NCBI GenBank assembly: GCA_037045185.1
Contig: JBAOHQ010000008.1
Coordinates: 434,001 to 498,000, forward strand
From: JAKOUY01 sp037045185
GTDB lineage: Bacteria > Actinomycetota > Acidimicrobiia > Acidimicrobiales > Ilumatobacteraceae
Direction: 5' to 3'
DNA length: 64,000 nucleotides
Shown piece after piece: positions 40,093 to 52,481 of this stretch. A program made the position numbers and the translations under genes. How positions within the stretch are numbered: the stretch's first letter is position 1; the number at the start of each line of letters is the position of its first letter. Under the pieces are notes generated by a model that saw only the letters and a program-made list of their open reading frames with translations, was not told where the DNA came from and made no database searches.

Positions 40093-40152
40093 ACGTGACC
40101 CGGTTTCTTGGACACCTGATTACGCGGGAGACCGTGTAGGAAGGAGGCCCTG

Positions 40153-40449
40153 ATGGGTCGTCCAAGCAAGTATCCGGACATGTTCCGTCGGGACGCGCTC
40201 GAGTTGGTGAAGAACTCGGGGCGCCCGATCGCGGAGGTGGCGCGCTCGTTGGGGATCAGCGAGGGGACGTTGTGGAACTGGGTCAAGCAGGCCCGTGACG
40301 CGACGCAGCGGGCGGCTGATCCGGACGAGTTGACGGAGTCCGAGCGTGACGAGTTGCGCCGGTTGCGTCGGCAGGTGATCGAGTTGGAGACCGACACCGA
40401 GATCCTGCGTCGGGCGGCCGCATATTTTGCCCGAGAGACGATGAGGTGA
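40153..40449 (+). CDS. IS3-family transposase OrfA
   Basis: 98 residues. A strong ribosome site (GGAAGGAGGCC) precedes the ATG. The helix-turn-helix is RDALELVKNSGRPIAEVARS followed by LGISEGTLWNWVKQA, then a leucine-rich helix (LRRLRRQVIELETDTEILRR). It binds IS ends and works with OrfB. OrfB begins in the -1 frame at an overlapping GTGA, and no classical A6G slippery run is seen. Confidence 0.92.
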   Translation: MGRPSKYPDMFRRDALELVKNSGRPIAEVARSLGISEGTLWNWVKQARDATQRAADPDELTESERDELRRLRRQVIELETDTEILRRAAAYFARETMR

Positions 40450-41336
40450 TCCGCTTCCGCTTCGTCCAGGACAACATGACCGAGCTGCCGGTCAAGCGGA
40501 TGTGTGAACTCGCCGAGATCCCACGCTCGTCGTTCTACGCGTGGCTGACCCGCAAGCCGTCAGCTCGCGACATCGCCGACGAGGCGCTGCTCGTGACGAT
40601 CCGTGACATCTATGCCCGGTCACGCAAGACCTATGGGGTGCCGCGGATGCTCGGGCAGTTGCAACGCCGCGGGCATCGGGTCGCCCGGTCCCATGTCGCC
40701 CGGTTGATGCGCGCAAACGGCCTGGTCGGCGCACACGCCAGCAAGAAGTGGCGGCGTGGGCGCCCTGATGCCGGTGGTGTCCCGGACCTGTTGAGCCGCG
40801 ACTTCCGTGCGGTCGCCCCGAACCAGCGGTGGGTCGCGGACATCACCGAGTTCCCGACCGGTGAGGGCAAGCTGTATCTCGCTGGGATCCGGGATCTGTT
40901 CCATCGTGGGATCGTCGGCTGGGACACCGCCGGCCGCCAGGACGCCGCTCTCGTGGTGTCGGCGTTGACGATGGCGTTGGCCCGCACCGGCCACCCGGGC
41001 GACGTGATCCATCACTCGGACAAGGGGTCGCAGTACACGTCGCTCGACTTCGCGTTCGCTGCCGGGAACGCCGACATGCAGCTCTCGTTCGGGTCGACCG
41101 GCGACGCGTTCGACAACGCCGCGATGGAGACCGCCTGGGCCAGGCTCAAGGTCGAGATCGCCTGGATCCGCGGCAGCATCTGGTTCCCGACCCGCGCCGA
41201 GTGTCACGCCTACTTGTTCGAGTTCATCGAGGTGTTCTACAACCGGCAACGCCACCAGACCGGCCTCGGCCACCTCACCCCAGCCGAGTACGCTGACCAA
41301 TGGCGCCACGACCACGGACAACCGAATCTGGCATAA
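40446..41336 (+). CDS. IS3-family transposase OrfB (DDE integrase core)
   Basis: 296 residues from GTG 40446. The HTH_21-like region (RSSFYAWLTRKPSARD, KTYGVPRMLGQLQRRGHRV) precedes the integrase core with catalytic residues in RWVADITEF, IHHSDKGSQYTS and NAAMETAWARLK. Length and order are normal and the frame is intact, so this copy may still be active. Confidence 0.94.
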   Translation: MIRFRFVQDNMTELPVKRMCELAEIPRSSFYAWLTRKPSARDIADEALLVTIRDIYARSRKTYGVPRMLGQLQRRGHRVARSHVARLMRANGLVGAHASKKWRRGRPDAGGVPDLLSRDFRAVAPNQRWVADITEFPTGEGKLYLAGIRDLFHRGIVGWDTAGRQDAALVVSALTMALARTGHPGDVIHHSDKGSQYTSLDFAFAAGNADMQLSFGSTGDAFDNAAMETAWARLKVEIAWIRGSIWFPTRAECHAYLFEFIEVFYNRQRHQTGLGHLTPAEYADQWRHDHGQPNLA

Positions 41337-41430
41337 CCCCGTGTCCAGGATTCCGGGTCACGTTCAATCACGCCGCGAACCGTACGCCGGCGCGCCCAAC
41401 AGCGGGCACACCGCTCATCAACGATCGGGG

Positions 41431-43167
41431 CTAGCGCGGCGGGTCGACCTCGACCCGGATGCGTGACTTCGGCGGGCGAGGGGTGTCGACGATGGCCTGA
41501 CCGAGGGTCATCCAGTCGGCGGCCCGCACCATCGTCACGTCGGCTCCAGGGGCGACGGTGACGCCGAGGCGCTCGGCGAGGACGGCAGCGAAGGCCTCGT
41601 GACCGGGACCGCTGAGGGTGGACAGGGCACCGAAGGGCGGGAGTCCGAGCACGCGCCGGCGCTCCAGCTGCTGGTCACCGAACCTCGCCAGGTCCACATG
41701 TTGCACGGCGCGGATCACCTCGTGATCGCCGAGATGGGTCTGGATCAGGATCCTCCCCGGCCCGCGTCGACCGCCCACCATGCGCGCCGCGTGGATCAGC
41801 AGGGCTACTGCCTGCTCCTCGGCGCGGTACCTTGGCGCCAGCTGTTCGGCATCGAAGTCCACGAAGGCGACGGTGTCCACCCGGCCCACCCGGTGCAAGG
41901 CGGCCTCCGTGCCGACGAACACGTCGGCAGTGAGCGGTTCGTCGGACGCAGCGCTCACCGCCTGCACCGGGCGGTTGGCGGCTGCTTCCAGCTCCTCGCG
42001 CAGCCGGGTCACGCCGGGACGCACGTTGGCCAGCGCGGCGCTCCCGCAGACCTGGCACACCGGCGGGCGCACCGCGTCACACCGGGCGCACACCAACCGA
42101 CCGTCGTCGGCCTGACTCACCGCCGCGGCGCAGTTCGCGCAACGCAGCAGGGACCGGCACGACCGGCAGGCCAGGCGCCGGGCGCGGCCAGGGGTGTTGG
42201 TGATGCACACGACCCGGCGGGTCACATCACGGAGCTCCTCGACCAGCCGGCTGGTCACCAGCGAGCGCTTCCACGGCGCCTCGGCGGATCGGTCGAGGAC
42301 CTCGACCACCGGCCAGGCGTCCCGTTCGTCCCCCACCGGCGCGGCGGCAACGACGGGGCCGTACGCCGCTGCGGCGGCCGTCGGGCACGGCGAGACCAGC
42401 GTGCACGCGGCCCCGGCCCGTCGGGCTCGCTCGACGACCACGTCGCGGGCGTGCCAGGTCGGGGCGCGTTCCTCCTGCAGCGCTTCGTCGTGCTCGTCGA
42501 GCAGTACCACGGCCTCCAGCCGGGGCAGCCGGGCCCACGCCGCGGCCCGGGTCCCCACCACGACGTCGACACCACCTGCGCCGGCGGCCCACTGATCGGG
42601 CCACAGCGCAACCCGCAGGTCCGCCCTGCCCAGCCGGTTGGCGAGAGCCATCGCGCCCCCGACGGACGGGTGGATCACCAGGGCACGGCGGCCGCGAACC
42701 CGCTCGAGCACCAGCGGCAGCGGGTCCACCGTGGGACCCAACCTGATCACGTCAGGCCGCTGCCCACCCGCAGATCCGTCCGGCGTAGCCATCATCGCTG
42801 CGGTCGTCCCGTCACCCAGATCAGCCGCCACATTGGTTGGCGGCGTCGCCGTCACCAGGAACGGGCGCAGCCGCCCCGCCGCCCAGCGGATGGACGCCCA
42901 CCCGGCCAGCTCGATCAGCGACCGGTCAGGGCCACGGCTCGACCACTTGACGATGGGCAGGAGGTCGCGCTGCGGGTCGGCGTCGGCGGGGTCGAGCTCC
43001 ACCACCCAGCCGCGCACCCGCCTGCCGTGCAGGTCGACGCGGACCACGTCGCCCAGCTGCAGCCGGGCACCGATGGACAGGGGAACGGCGTAGTCGAAGG
43101 ACTTGTCGAGTCCGGTCACGTCGGGCAGGACCCTGGCGACGCCGGGCAGCCCGAGCGTCACGTCCAC
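41431..43167 (-). CDS. priA: Primosomal protein N' (PriA), actinobacterial type lacking Walker A
   Basis: 578 residues. The N-terminal DNA-binding domain (VARVLPDVTGLDKSFDYAVP) and the zinc cluster CRSCRSLLRCANC...CARC...CQVCG are present. Where helicases have GxTGSGKT there is IRLGPTVDPLPLVL, with no GKT; DEAH is replaced by DEHDEALQ. Actinobacterial PriA proteins are known to have degenerate helicase motifs, so a structural restart role is likely. Its TAG stop is the CTA at 41431-41433 in the CTAG copied by the IS insertion. It starts four bases after metK. Confidence 0.9.
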   Translation of the reverse strand: MDVTLGLPGVARVLPDVTGLDKSFDYAVPLSIGARLQLGDVVRVDLHGRRVRGWVVELDPADADPQRDLLPIVKWSSRGPDRSLIELAGWASIRWAAGRLRPFLVTATPPTNVAADLGDGTTAAMMATPDGSAGGQRPDVIRLGPTVDPLPLVLERVRGRRALVIHPSVGGAMALANRLGRADLRVALWPDQWAAGAGGVDVVVGTRAAAWARLPRLEAVVLLDEHDEALQEERAPTWHARDVVVERARRAGAACTLVSPCPTAAAAAYGPVVAAAPVGDERDAWPVVEVLDRSAEAPWKRSLVTSRLVEELRDVTRRVVCITNTPGRARRLACRSCRSLLRCANCAAAVSQADDGRLVCARCDAVRPPVCQVCGSAALANVRPGVTRLREELEAAANRPVQAVSAASDEPLTADVFVGTEAALHRVGRVDTVAFVDFDAEQLAPRYRAEEQAVALLIHAARMVGGRRGPGRILIQTHLGDHEVIRAVQHVDLARFGDQQLERRRVLGLPPFGALSTLSGPGHEAFAAVLAERLGVTVAPGADVTMVRAADWMTLGQAIVDTPRPPKSRIRVEVDPPR

Positions 43168-43170
43168 GGG

Positions 43171-44364
43171 CTAGGCGCCGACAGCACTCATGAAATCGTC
43201 GAGGCGGGAGGCGTGCTCCCAGGTGAACTCGTCGAGGCCGCGCCCGAAGTGACCGTAGGCCGCCGTCTTGCGGTAGATCGGCCGCTTGAGATCGAGGTCA
43301 CGGACGATGGCGGCCGGGCGCAGGTCGAACACGTCGCGCACGGCCTTGACGATGTGCTGCGGATCGATCTCGCTGGTGCCGAAGGTGTCGACGAGGATGC
43401 TGACCGGGTGGGCCATGCCGATGGCGTAGGCCACCTGGACCTCGCAGCGCGCCGCCACGCCGGACGCCACCACGTGCTTGGCCACCCAGCGCGCCGCGTA
43501 CGCGGCCGAACGGTCGACCTTCGAGGGGTCCTTGCCGCTGAAGGCCCCGCCACCGTGGCGACCCATCCCGCCGTAGGTGTCGACGATGATCTTGCGTCCG
43601 GTCAGCCCGGTGTCCCCGTGGGGTCCACCGATGACGAACTTCCCGGTGGGGTTGACGAAGACCTGGTAGTCGTCGTCGGCGAACTGGGCGGGGATCACCG
43701 GGCGGATGACCTGCTCCACCAGGTCAGGACGGATCACCGAGTCCCGGTCGATGCCGTCTTGGTGCTGGGTGCTGATCAGCACGTGCGACAGGCGCACCGG
43801 CTTGCCGTCCTCGTACTCGAAGGTCACCTGGGTCTTGCCGTCGGGACGCAGGTACGGCAGGGCGCCGCTCTTGCGAACCTCGGCCAGCTTCTCGCTCATC
43901 CGGTGGGCCAGCCAGATCGGCGCCGGCATCAGATCGGGCGTGTCGTTGCAGGCATAGCCGAACATCATCCCCTGGTCACCGGCGCCCTGCAGGTCGAGTT
44001 GATCCTCGGCCGACCCGGTTCTGCGGACCTCCTCGCTCTTGTCCACACCCTGGGCGATGTCCGGGCTCTGCTCGTCGATGCTGACGATCACCCCGCAGGT
44101 GTTGCCGTCGAACCCGTACGCGGCGTTGTCGTAGCCGATCCCGTTGATGACCTCCCGGGCCAGCTTGGGGATGTCCACATAGGCCTCGGTGGAGATCTCA
44201 CCGGCGATGACGCACAGGCCGGTGGTGAGCAGTGTCTCGCAGGCCACACGGCCATGGGCGTCGGCGGTCAGGATGGCGTCCAGCACGGCGTCGCTGACCT
44301 GGTCGGCCATCTTGTCCGGGTGACCCTCGGTCACACTCTCGGACGTGAAGGTGAAGCTGCTCAC
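43171..44364 (-). CDS. metK: S-adenosylmethionine synthetase
   Basis: 397 residues. The three repeats carry FTSESVTEGHPDKMADQVSD, GAGDQGMMFGYA and GGGAFSGKDPSKVDRS (ATP/phosphate loop). Makes SAM from methionine and ATP, the methyl donor for the many rRNA methyltransferases in this window. Only 36 bp separate it from coaBC, too short for a SAM riboswitch. Confidence 0.98.
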   Translation of the reverse strand: MSSFTFTSESVTEGHPDKMADQVSDAVLDAILTADAHGRVACETLLTTGLCVIAGEISTEAYVDIPKLAREVINGIGYDNAAYGFDGNTCGVIVSIDEQSPDIAQGVDKSEEVRRTGSAEDQLDLQGAGDQGMMFGYACNDTPDLMPAPIWLAHRMSEKLAEVRKSGALPYLRPDGKTQVTFEYEDGKPVRLSHVLISTQHQDGIDRDSVIRPDLVEQVIRPVIPAQFADDDYQVFVNPTGKFVIGGPHGDTGLTGRKIIVDTYGGMGRHGGGAFSGKDPSKVDRSAAYAARWVAKHVVASGVAARCEVQVAYAIGMAHPVSILVDTFGTSEIDPQHIVKAVRDVFDLRPAAIVRDLDLKRPIYRKTAAYGHFGRGLDEFTWEHASRLDDFMSAVGA

Positions 44365-44400
44365 AAACGCTCCTTGCGTAGCTGGATGAGTTCTGCTGGC

Positions 44401-45603
44401 TCAGCCAGCGGTGGGGGACGATCGAAGTTCGGCGACAGCGTCGAGCACGGCGGAGGCGATGGCCCGCTTGTCGGCCAGATCGACTGTAGTGATGAATCCG
44501 CCGCGCCGGACAAGCGTCACGGCGTTGGTCTCGTGCTGGAACCCGACACCGGGCTGGCTGACATCGTTGGCAACGATCAGGTCGAGGTTCTTGCGGGTCA
44601 GCTTGGCCTCGGCGTTGGCCAGCAGATCAGCGGTCTCGGCGGCGAAACCGACCAGCGTCTGCCCGGCCGGCTTGGCTGCCCCGAGCCCGGCGAGGATGTC
44701 GGCCGTGGGCTCGAGGACGATGTCGGGCGCACCGTCTCGCTTCTTGAGCTTGCCGCCAGCGACCGTCGCGGGACGGAAATCGGCTACCGCCGCGGCCATG
44801 ACCACCACGTCCGCCTGGGGCGCCAGCCGGCGCATGGCCGCGTCCATCTGCGCCGCAGTCTCCACCCGCTGGGCGGTCACACCGGCCGGGGTGGCCAGCT
44901 CCACCGTGGTCACCAGGGTGACCTGGGCGCCGCGCGCCGCGGCCTCCCCGGCGATGGCGTACCCCTGCTTGCCGCTGCTGCGGTTGGCGATGACCCGGAC
45001 GGCATCGATCGGCTCACGGGTGCCACCTGCGGACACCACCACGCGGCAGACCGCTCATCGTCCCCCCGCCGAGGACGACCTCCACCATCTGGACGATGCG
45101 TTCGGGAGACGCCAGCCGGCCCCGGCCGACGTCGCCACCCGCCAGTCGTCCGTCCTCCGGTTCGACGATGTGCACGCCACGGCGGCGAAGGGTGGCCACG
45201 TTGTCCTGCACGGCCGGGTGCTCCCACATCTCGGTGTGCATCGCCGGGCAGATCACCACCGGGGCGCGCGTGTGGCGAGCAAGGTGTTGGTGAGCAGGTC
45301 GGTGCTCAGCCCGGCGGCGTAGGCCCCGATCAGCCGGGCAGTGGCGGGCGCGACGAGCACGAGGTCGGCGCCCTGGCCGAGCGCGGTGTGCGGGATCGGC
45401 GACGACTCGTCCCACAGGCTGCGCTGCACCGGCTCACTGGCCAGCGCCGACAGCGTGGTCTCACCGATGAAGTGCTCGGCGCCCTTGGTCATCACCGGCA
45501 CCACATGGGCACCGGCGTCGACCAACCGGCGGCAGACCTCGACCGCCTTGTACGCGGCGATGCCCCCGGTCACACCGAGGACGATGCGCTTCCCGGCGAG
45601 CAC
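44401..45603 (-). pseudogene. coaBC: Phosphopantothenoylcysteine decarboxylase/synthetase, frameshifted as read
   Basis: Bifunctional coenzyme A enzyme. The CoaC half starts MLAGKRIVLGVTGGIAAYKA and contains VLVAPATARLIGAYAAGLS; a break near 45,265 leads to VVICPAMHTEMWEHPAVQ. A second break near 45,045 leads to the CoaB half (SAGGTREPIDAVRVIANRSS, GKQGYAIAGEAA, LDLIVANDVSQP). Each break needs a single-base indel. The rpoZ-coaBC-metK-priA order is typical of actinobacteria. Confidence 0.92.
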
Positions 45604-45633
45604 CGACGACCGCCTGCTGTGTCCGCGGCCGGC

Positions 45634-45964
45634 TCAGGCGCCGGCAGGCTCGCCGGCCCCGGCCAGGACCTCGGCGTCAGCGTCGGGCTCGCCATCGGCG
45701 GCTTCGTCCACGGGATCGGGGCAGCTCGACGCGCTCGATCTTGTCGGCGGCGATCTCCTCGAAGCCGATGCTGAGCGGCTTGCGGGCCACCGACGACACC
45801 TGCGGGGGAACCATGTGGCCGAGCCCGTCACCCAGCTGGTTGAAGTACGAGTTGATCTGGCGGGCCCGGCGGGCGGCCAGGGTGACCAGCGCGAACTTCG
45901 AATCGACGCGATCGAGCAACTCCTCGATCGGCGGGTTCATCATCGTGTCGTGGGCGCGGGGCAT
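45634..45964 (-). pseudogene. rpoZ: RNA polymerase omega subunit, one frameshift near the end as read
   Basis: Starts MPRAHDTMMNPPIEELLDRV. DSKFALVTLAARRARQINSY is the diagnostic helix contacting the beta' tail. One indel near 45,720 shifts the frame after KIERVELP; the other frame gives an acidic C-terminus DPVDEAADGEPDADAEVLAG, as usual for actinobacterial omega. The conserved core is unaffected: uncorrected, the product would end in Arg-rich residues at 45677. Corrected length is 109 residues. Confidence 0.9.
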
Positions 45965-45993
45965 AGGGATCCTCCTGAAACGGACGTCGCAGT

Positions 45994-46539
45994 CTACCGG
46001 GAGACCGGCCTGGCCCGGTGGCTCTCGATGATGGCCAGCATCTCGTCGACGGTGCGCTCCAGACGGTCGTTGACCACGACGTGGTCGGCGATCGCCAGCC
46101 CGACGGGCTCCTCGTCGATGGCTTTTTGCAGGCGCTTGCCCACGTGCTCGTCACTGTCGCCCCTGCCGCGCAGGCGTCGTTCCTGCTCTGCCCGTGACGG
46201 CGGGAGCACGAAGATCAGAATCGCCTCCGGGTGGGCCCGCTTCACCTGCTGGGCGCCGTCCACCTCGATCTCCAGCACGACGTCACGGTCGGCCAGATCG
46301 GGGGTGGGCGTCCCGTAGTAGTTGTCGAGGAACGACGTCCATTCCAGGAACCCGCCGGCGGCGATCCGGGCCTCGAACTGCTCACGGGACACGAAGACGT
46401 AGGCATCCGCCGGTTCGTGCGGACGCCGCTGGCGGGTGGTCCAGGAGCGGCTCAAGGCGAGATCGGGGTCTCGCTGGCAGACCTCGCCGACGATGGTTCC
46501 CTTGCCGACTCCTCCCGGACCGGAGACGACGATGATCAT
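45994..46539 (-). CDS. gmk: Guanylate kinase
   Basis: 181 residues from ATG 46539 (MIIVVSGPGGVGKGTIVGEV); a TTG at 46560, overlapping mihF, would add seven residues. The P-loop is GPGGVGKGT; the GMP-binding region is SRSWTTRQRRPHEPADAYVF and GGFLEWTSFLDNYYGTP. It phosphorylates GMP to GDP. Between mihF and rpoZ, the usual actinobacterial place. Confidence 0.95.
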   Translation of the reverse strand: MIIVVSGPGGVGKGTIVGEVCQRDPDLALSRSWTTRQRRPHEPADAYVFVSREQFEARIAAGGFLEWTSFLDNYYGTPTPDLADRDVVLEIEVDGAQQVKRAHPEAILIFVLPPSRAEQERRLRGRGDSDEHVGKRLQKAIDEEPVGLAIADHVVVNDRLERTVDEMLAIIESHRARPVSR

Positions 46540-46552
46540 TGGTGCAGGCAGG

Positions 46553-46861
46553 TCAGCCAAGTTGTTCGAGCAGGGCCTGCTTCTGTTGCTGGCCCAGCCC
46601 CTGCACCCGCCGGTTGTCGGCGATGCCGATCTCGTCCATCAGCTTGCGGGCCTTGACCTTGCCAACGCCGGGGAGGGACTCCAGGAGGGACACGACCTTC
46701 AGCTTGCCGACCGTGGAGTCGTTGGAGCGCAGCGCTTCGGCCAGCGAGATGGACCCGAGCTTCAGCCGGTTCTTCAGGTCGGCGCGGGCAGCGCGGGCCT
46801 CGGCGGCCTTGGCAAGGGCTGCGGCGCGCTGTTCGGGGGAGAGTTGCGGGGGTGTTGCCAT
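46553..46861 (-). CDS. mihF: Integration host factor, actinobacterial type
   Basis: 102 residues. The C-terminal half VVSLLESLPGVGKVKARKLM and EIGIADNRRVQGLGQQQK is the helix-two-turns-helix that binds DNA without sequence specificity; the N-terminus is an Ala/Arg-rich helix. It is a nucleoid protein essential in mycobacteria. It is one of the best taxonomic markers in the window, being essentially confined to Actinobacteria. Confidence 0.95.
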   Translation of the reverse strand: MATPPQLSPEQRAAALAKAAEARAARADLKNRLKLGSISLAEALRSNDSTVGKLKVVSLLESLPGVGKVKARKLMDEIGIADNRRVQGLGQQQKQALLEQLG

Positions 46862-46897
46862 GCCCTGACCCTAGCCTCGCCGTCCCCCGGATCGGCG

Positions 46898-47817
46898 TCA
46901 TTGTTCCTGGTCATGGGCCACACCACGCAGCGCATCGACACTACTCACGCCGGCACGGCGCATCCACCGGCGCAGCCCGGCGGTGACGCGCTGGACGGCA
47001 CGCGGGTCGGCGAAACTGGCGGTGCCCACCTGCACGGCGCAGGCCCCGGCAGCGATCATCTCTGCCGCGGTCCACCCGTCGCAGACCCCGCCGACGCCAA
47101 TGATGGGCAGCGCGGGCAGCGCGGCATGGACGTCGAAGACGGCCCGCACCGCCACCGGGTGGATGGGCGTGCCGCTGTACCCGCCACCACCGGCGGCGAG
47201 TGCTGGGCGCATCGCGGCGGGATCGATAACCATCCCGAGCAGGGTGTTGACCAGCGTGACCGCCTCGGCCCCGGCCTCGGCAACGGCCGCGGCGACCTCG
47301 ATGACGCGGTCGGTGTTGGCGCTGAGCTTGGCCCACCGCGGGACACCACAGCCCGCCGTGGCCGCGATCACCTCTGCCGACAACGTTGCGTCGTGGGCGA
47401 AGATCCCCCGCCGGCCCTCCAGGTTCGGGCACGACAGGTTGACCTCGACGGCGACCACGCCGCTGCCCGCCAGCAGGTCGGCGGCACGCCGGTAGTCCTC
47501 GACCGACCGGCCCCAGATGCTGGCGACGACGCGCACGCCCGCCAGCCGGGGCAGGTCCTCAGACAACCAGGCACGGACACCCGGTCCCTGCAGCCCGATG
47601 GCATTGAGCATGCCGGCACCCGCGGCGGTGACGCGTGGCCCCGGGTTGCCGGGCCACGGGTCAGCGTGCAGGGACTTGACCACATGCGCGCCGAGGGCGG
47701 CCAGGTCGACGTAGCCGCCCAGTTCGTCGGCGTGGCCGGCCGTGCCGGCAGCCGTCATCACCGCTGTGGGCAGGGCGACGGAACCGACCCGCGTGGTCAG
47801 GTCCGGCTGCCCGCCCA

Positions 47818-47821
<4 letters not shown>
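46898..47821 (-). CDS. pyrD: Dihydroorotate dehydrogenase, class 1-like
   Basis: 307 residues. FMN-binding TIM barrel with VEVNLSCPNLEGRRGIFAHD (active-site Cys in the NLSCPN loop), KLSANTDRVIEVA, LVNTLLGMVIDP, GGGGYSGTPIHPVAVRAV and GVGGVCDGWTAAEMIAAGA. The short length and absence of a membrane helix suggest the soluble class 1; no pyrK is adjacent. It takes the slot that pyrF has downstream of carB in mycobacteria. The start overlaps the carB stop. Confidence 0.92.
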
Positions 47822-51101
<3,280 letters not shown>

Positions 51102-51105
<4 letters not shown>

Positions 51106-52289
51106 ACCACCGCCGCATCGGGGGTGATCAGGACCTCGGCCTCGTACCCGGCGAGCGATCCGCCGAGAGCGACGGCGATTGGGCGGCCCTCCTGCCAGGC
51201 CTGCGGGTCGCTCATCATCGCGCTGAACATGGCGAACAGGTACTTGCTGTCGTGCGGGCCAGGACCAGCCTCCGGGTGGTACTGCACGCTGAACGCAGGC
51301 ACGGCCTTGACCCGCATCCCCTCCAGGGTGCGGTCGTTGAGGTTCACGTGGGTGATCTCCACCTGGTCGCCGAGGGACTCGGGCTCGACACAGAAGTTGT
51401 GGTTCTGACTGGTGATCTCGATGTGCCCGCTCGGTTCGTGGCGCACCGGATGGTTGCCACCGTGATGACCGAAGGGGAGCTTGAACGTCTCACCACCCAG
51501 GGCCCGGCTGAGCAGTTGGTGGCCGAGGCAGATCCCGAACACGGGGACGCGACCGAGCAGGCCGGCGATGGCATCGACCGCGCCTGCCACCTCGGCCGGG
51601 TCGCCCGGACCGTTGGACAGGAACACCCCCGCCGGGGCCAGCGCCAGGACCTCTTCGGCCGTGGTGGAGGCAGGGACCACGTGGACGGTGCCCAGGCCCG
51701 CCAGGTCACGCAGGATCGACTGCTTCAACCCGAAGTCGTAGGCGACGACCACCCGCTCACCCCGTCCGACGGTGTACGGGGCCGCGGTGGTCACCGTGGC
51801 CACCAGATCCAGACCGTCGGTGCCGGGCTCGGCTCGGGCGGCGGCCAGCAGGGTGGCGGTGTCGGCGGTGCCGTAGGCGCCGTTCATCGAACCGGTGTCA
51901 CGCAGCAGGCGAGTCAGCCGGCGGGTGTCGATGCCGCCGAGGGCAGTGATCCCCGAGGCCGTGAGCATCGACTCGAGGGACGCCTCGGCCCGGTAGTTGC
52001 TGTGCCGGCGCGCCGGCTGGCGCACGATCAGGCCGCGGCAGAACGGCCGGCGGGATTCGAAGTCCACGGTGTTGACGCCGTAGTTGCCGATGTGCGGGGT
52101 GGTGAAGGTGATGATCTGCCCGGCATAGGACGGGTCGGTCACGACCTCCTGGTAGCCGGACAGCACGGTGTTGAACACGACCTCCCCGGAGACGACCCCG
52201 CCGGCCGGTAGCTGGGCGCCGAACAGTTCGCCATCGAACACGGCGCCGTCGGCGAGCACCAACTGGCCGTCACGAACGGCGGCAACCAT
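51102..52289 (-). CDS. carA: Carbamoyl phosphate synthase, small subunit
   Basis: About 395 residues, glutamine amidotransferase. The N-terminal half has GVVSGEVVFNTVLSGYQEVV and the C-terminal class I GATase has FGICLGHQLLSRALGG (catalytic Cys) and QYHPEAGPGPHD. ATG 52289 follows a GGGGGG run; a GTG at 52295 is the alternative. The promoter region carries paired operator-like palindromes shared with argC. carAB supplies carbamoyl phosphate for both arginine (argF) and pyrimidines (pyrD next door). Confidence 0.96.
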
Positions 52290-52315
52290 GCGCACCCCCC
52301 GACATTGCGCTGGCC

Positions 52316-52349
52316 TGCATGAGTATGCATACTATCGCATAGTCATGCG
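52316..52349 (-). promoter_or_regulatory. Paired ArgR operator-like palindromes (ARG boxes) before carA
   Basis: GCATGAGTATGC (52317-52328) and GCATAGTCATGC (52337-52348), both GCAT-N4-ATGC, with centres 20 bp apart. They lie 28-60 bp before the carA ATG, where the promoter must be. The matching arrangement before argC suggests a shared regulator, most simply ArgR. The rest of the gap up to the divergent gene (52350-52481) shows nothing recognisable. Confidence 0.68.
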
Positions 52350-52481
52350 TTCGGCCCGGGGCGTGGGCGGTCTGCATTCGTGGTGCTCCTGTCCGTATGG
52401 GCCTCACGGGACCCATTTCACGGTCGTTGTGCGTGGATCGGCTGCCGGAATCCGGCCGCCAATGGACGATAGCGTGCGCCC

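Larger units (their letters stand above)
40090..41366 (+). mobile_element. IS3-family element, apparently complete
   Basis: 1,277 bp. Terminal inverted repeats begin TGAACGTGACCCGG on both sides (40090-40103 and 41353-41366) and continue imperfectly to GGACAC, about 24 bp. The ends are TG...CA, as in IS3. The flanking bases (GCC left, ATC right) are not duplicated, which suggests later deletion or recombination. It encodes intact OrfA and OrfB. Confidence 0.85.
38527..41430. mobile_element. Remnant IS1380-family element carrying nested IS5- and IS3-type elements
   Basis: The outer ends are inverted: the left CCCCGATCGTTCATG (38527) matches the reverse complement of the right end (41416-41430) at 14 of 15 bases. 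Both ends are flanked by CTAG (38523-38526 and 41431-41434), read as a 4-bp target duplication. The left piece (to about 39,156) encodes an IS1380-type transposase C-terminus; the right piece (41367-41430) is the opposite tip. The middle, including most of the transposase gene, has been replaced by two other IS elements. Confidence 0.75.

Noticed and set aside
44365..44400. SAM riboswitch before metK
   Set aside because: Only 36 bp separate metK from coaBC, too short for a riboswitch.
41599..45774. Open frame of 1,391 codons on the plus strand
   Set aside because: It runs antisense to priA, metK and coaBC, all clear gene families. Long antisense frames are expected in high-GC coding DNA, and the product has no recognisable motif.
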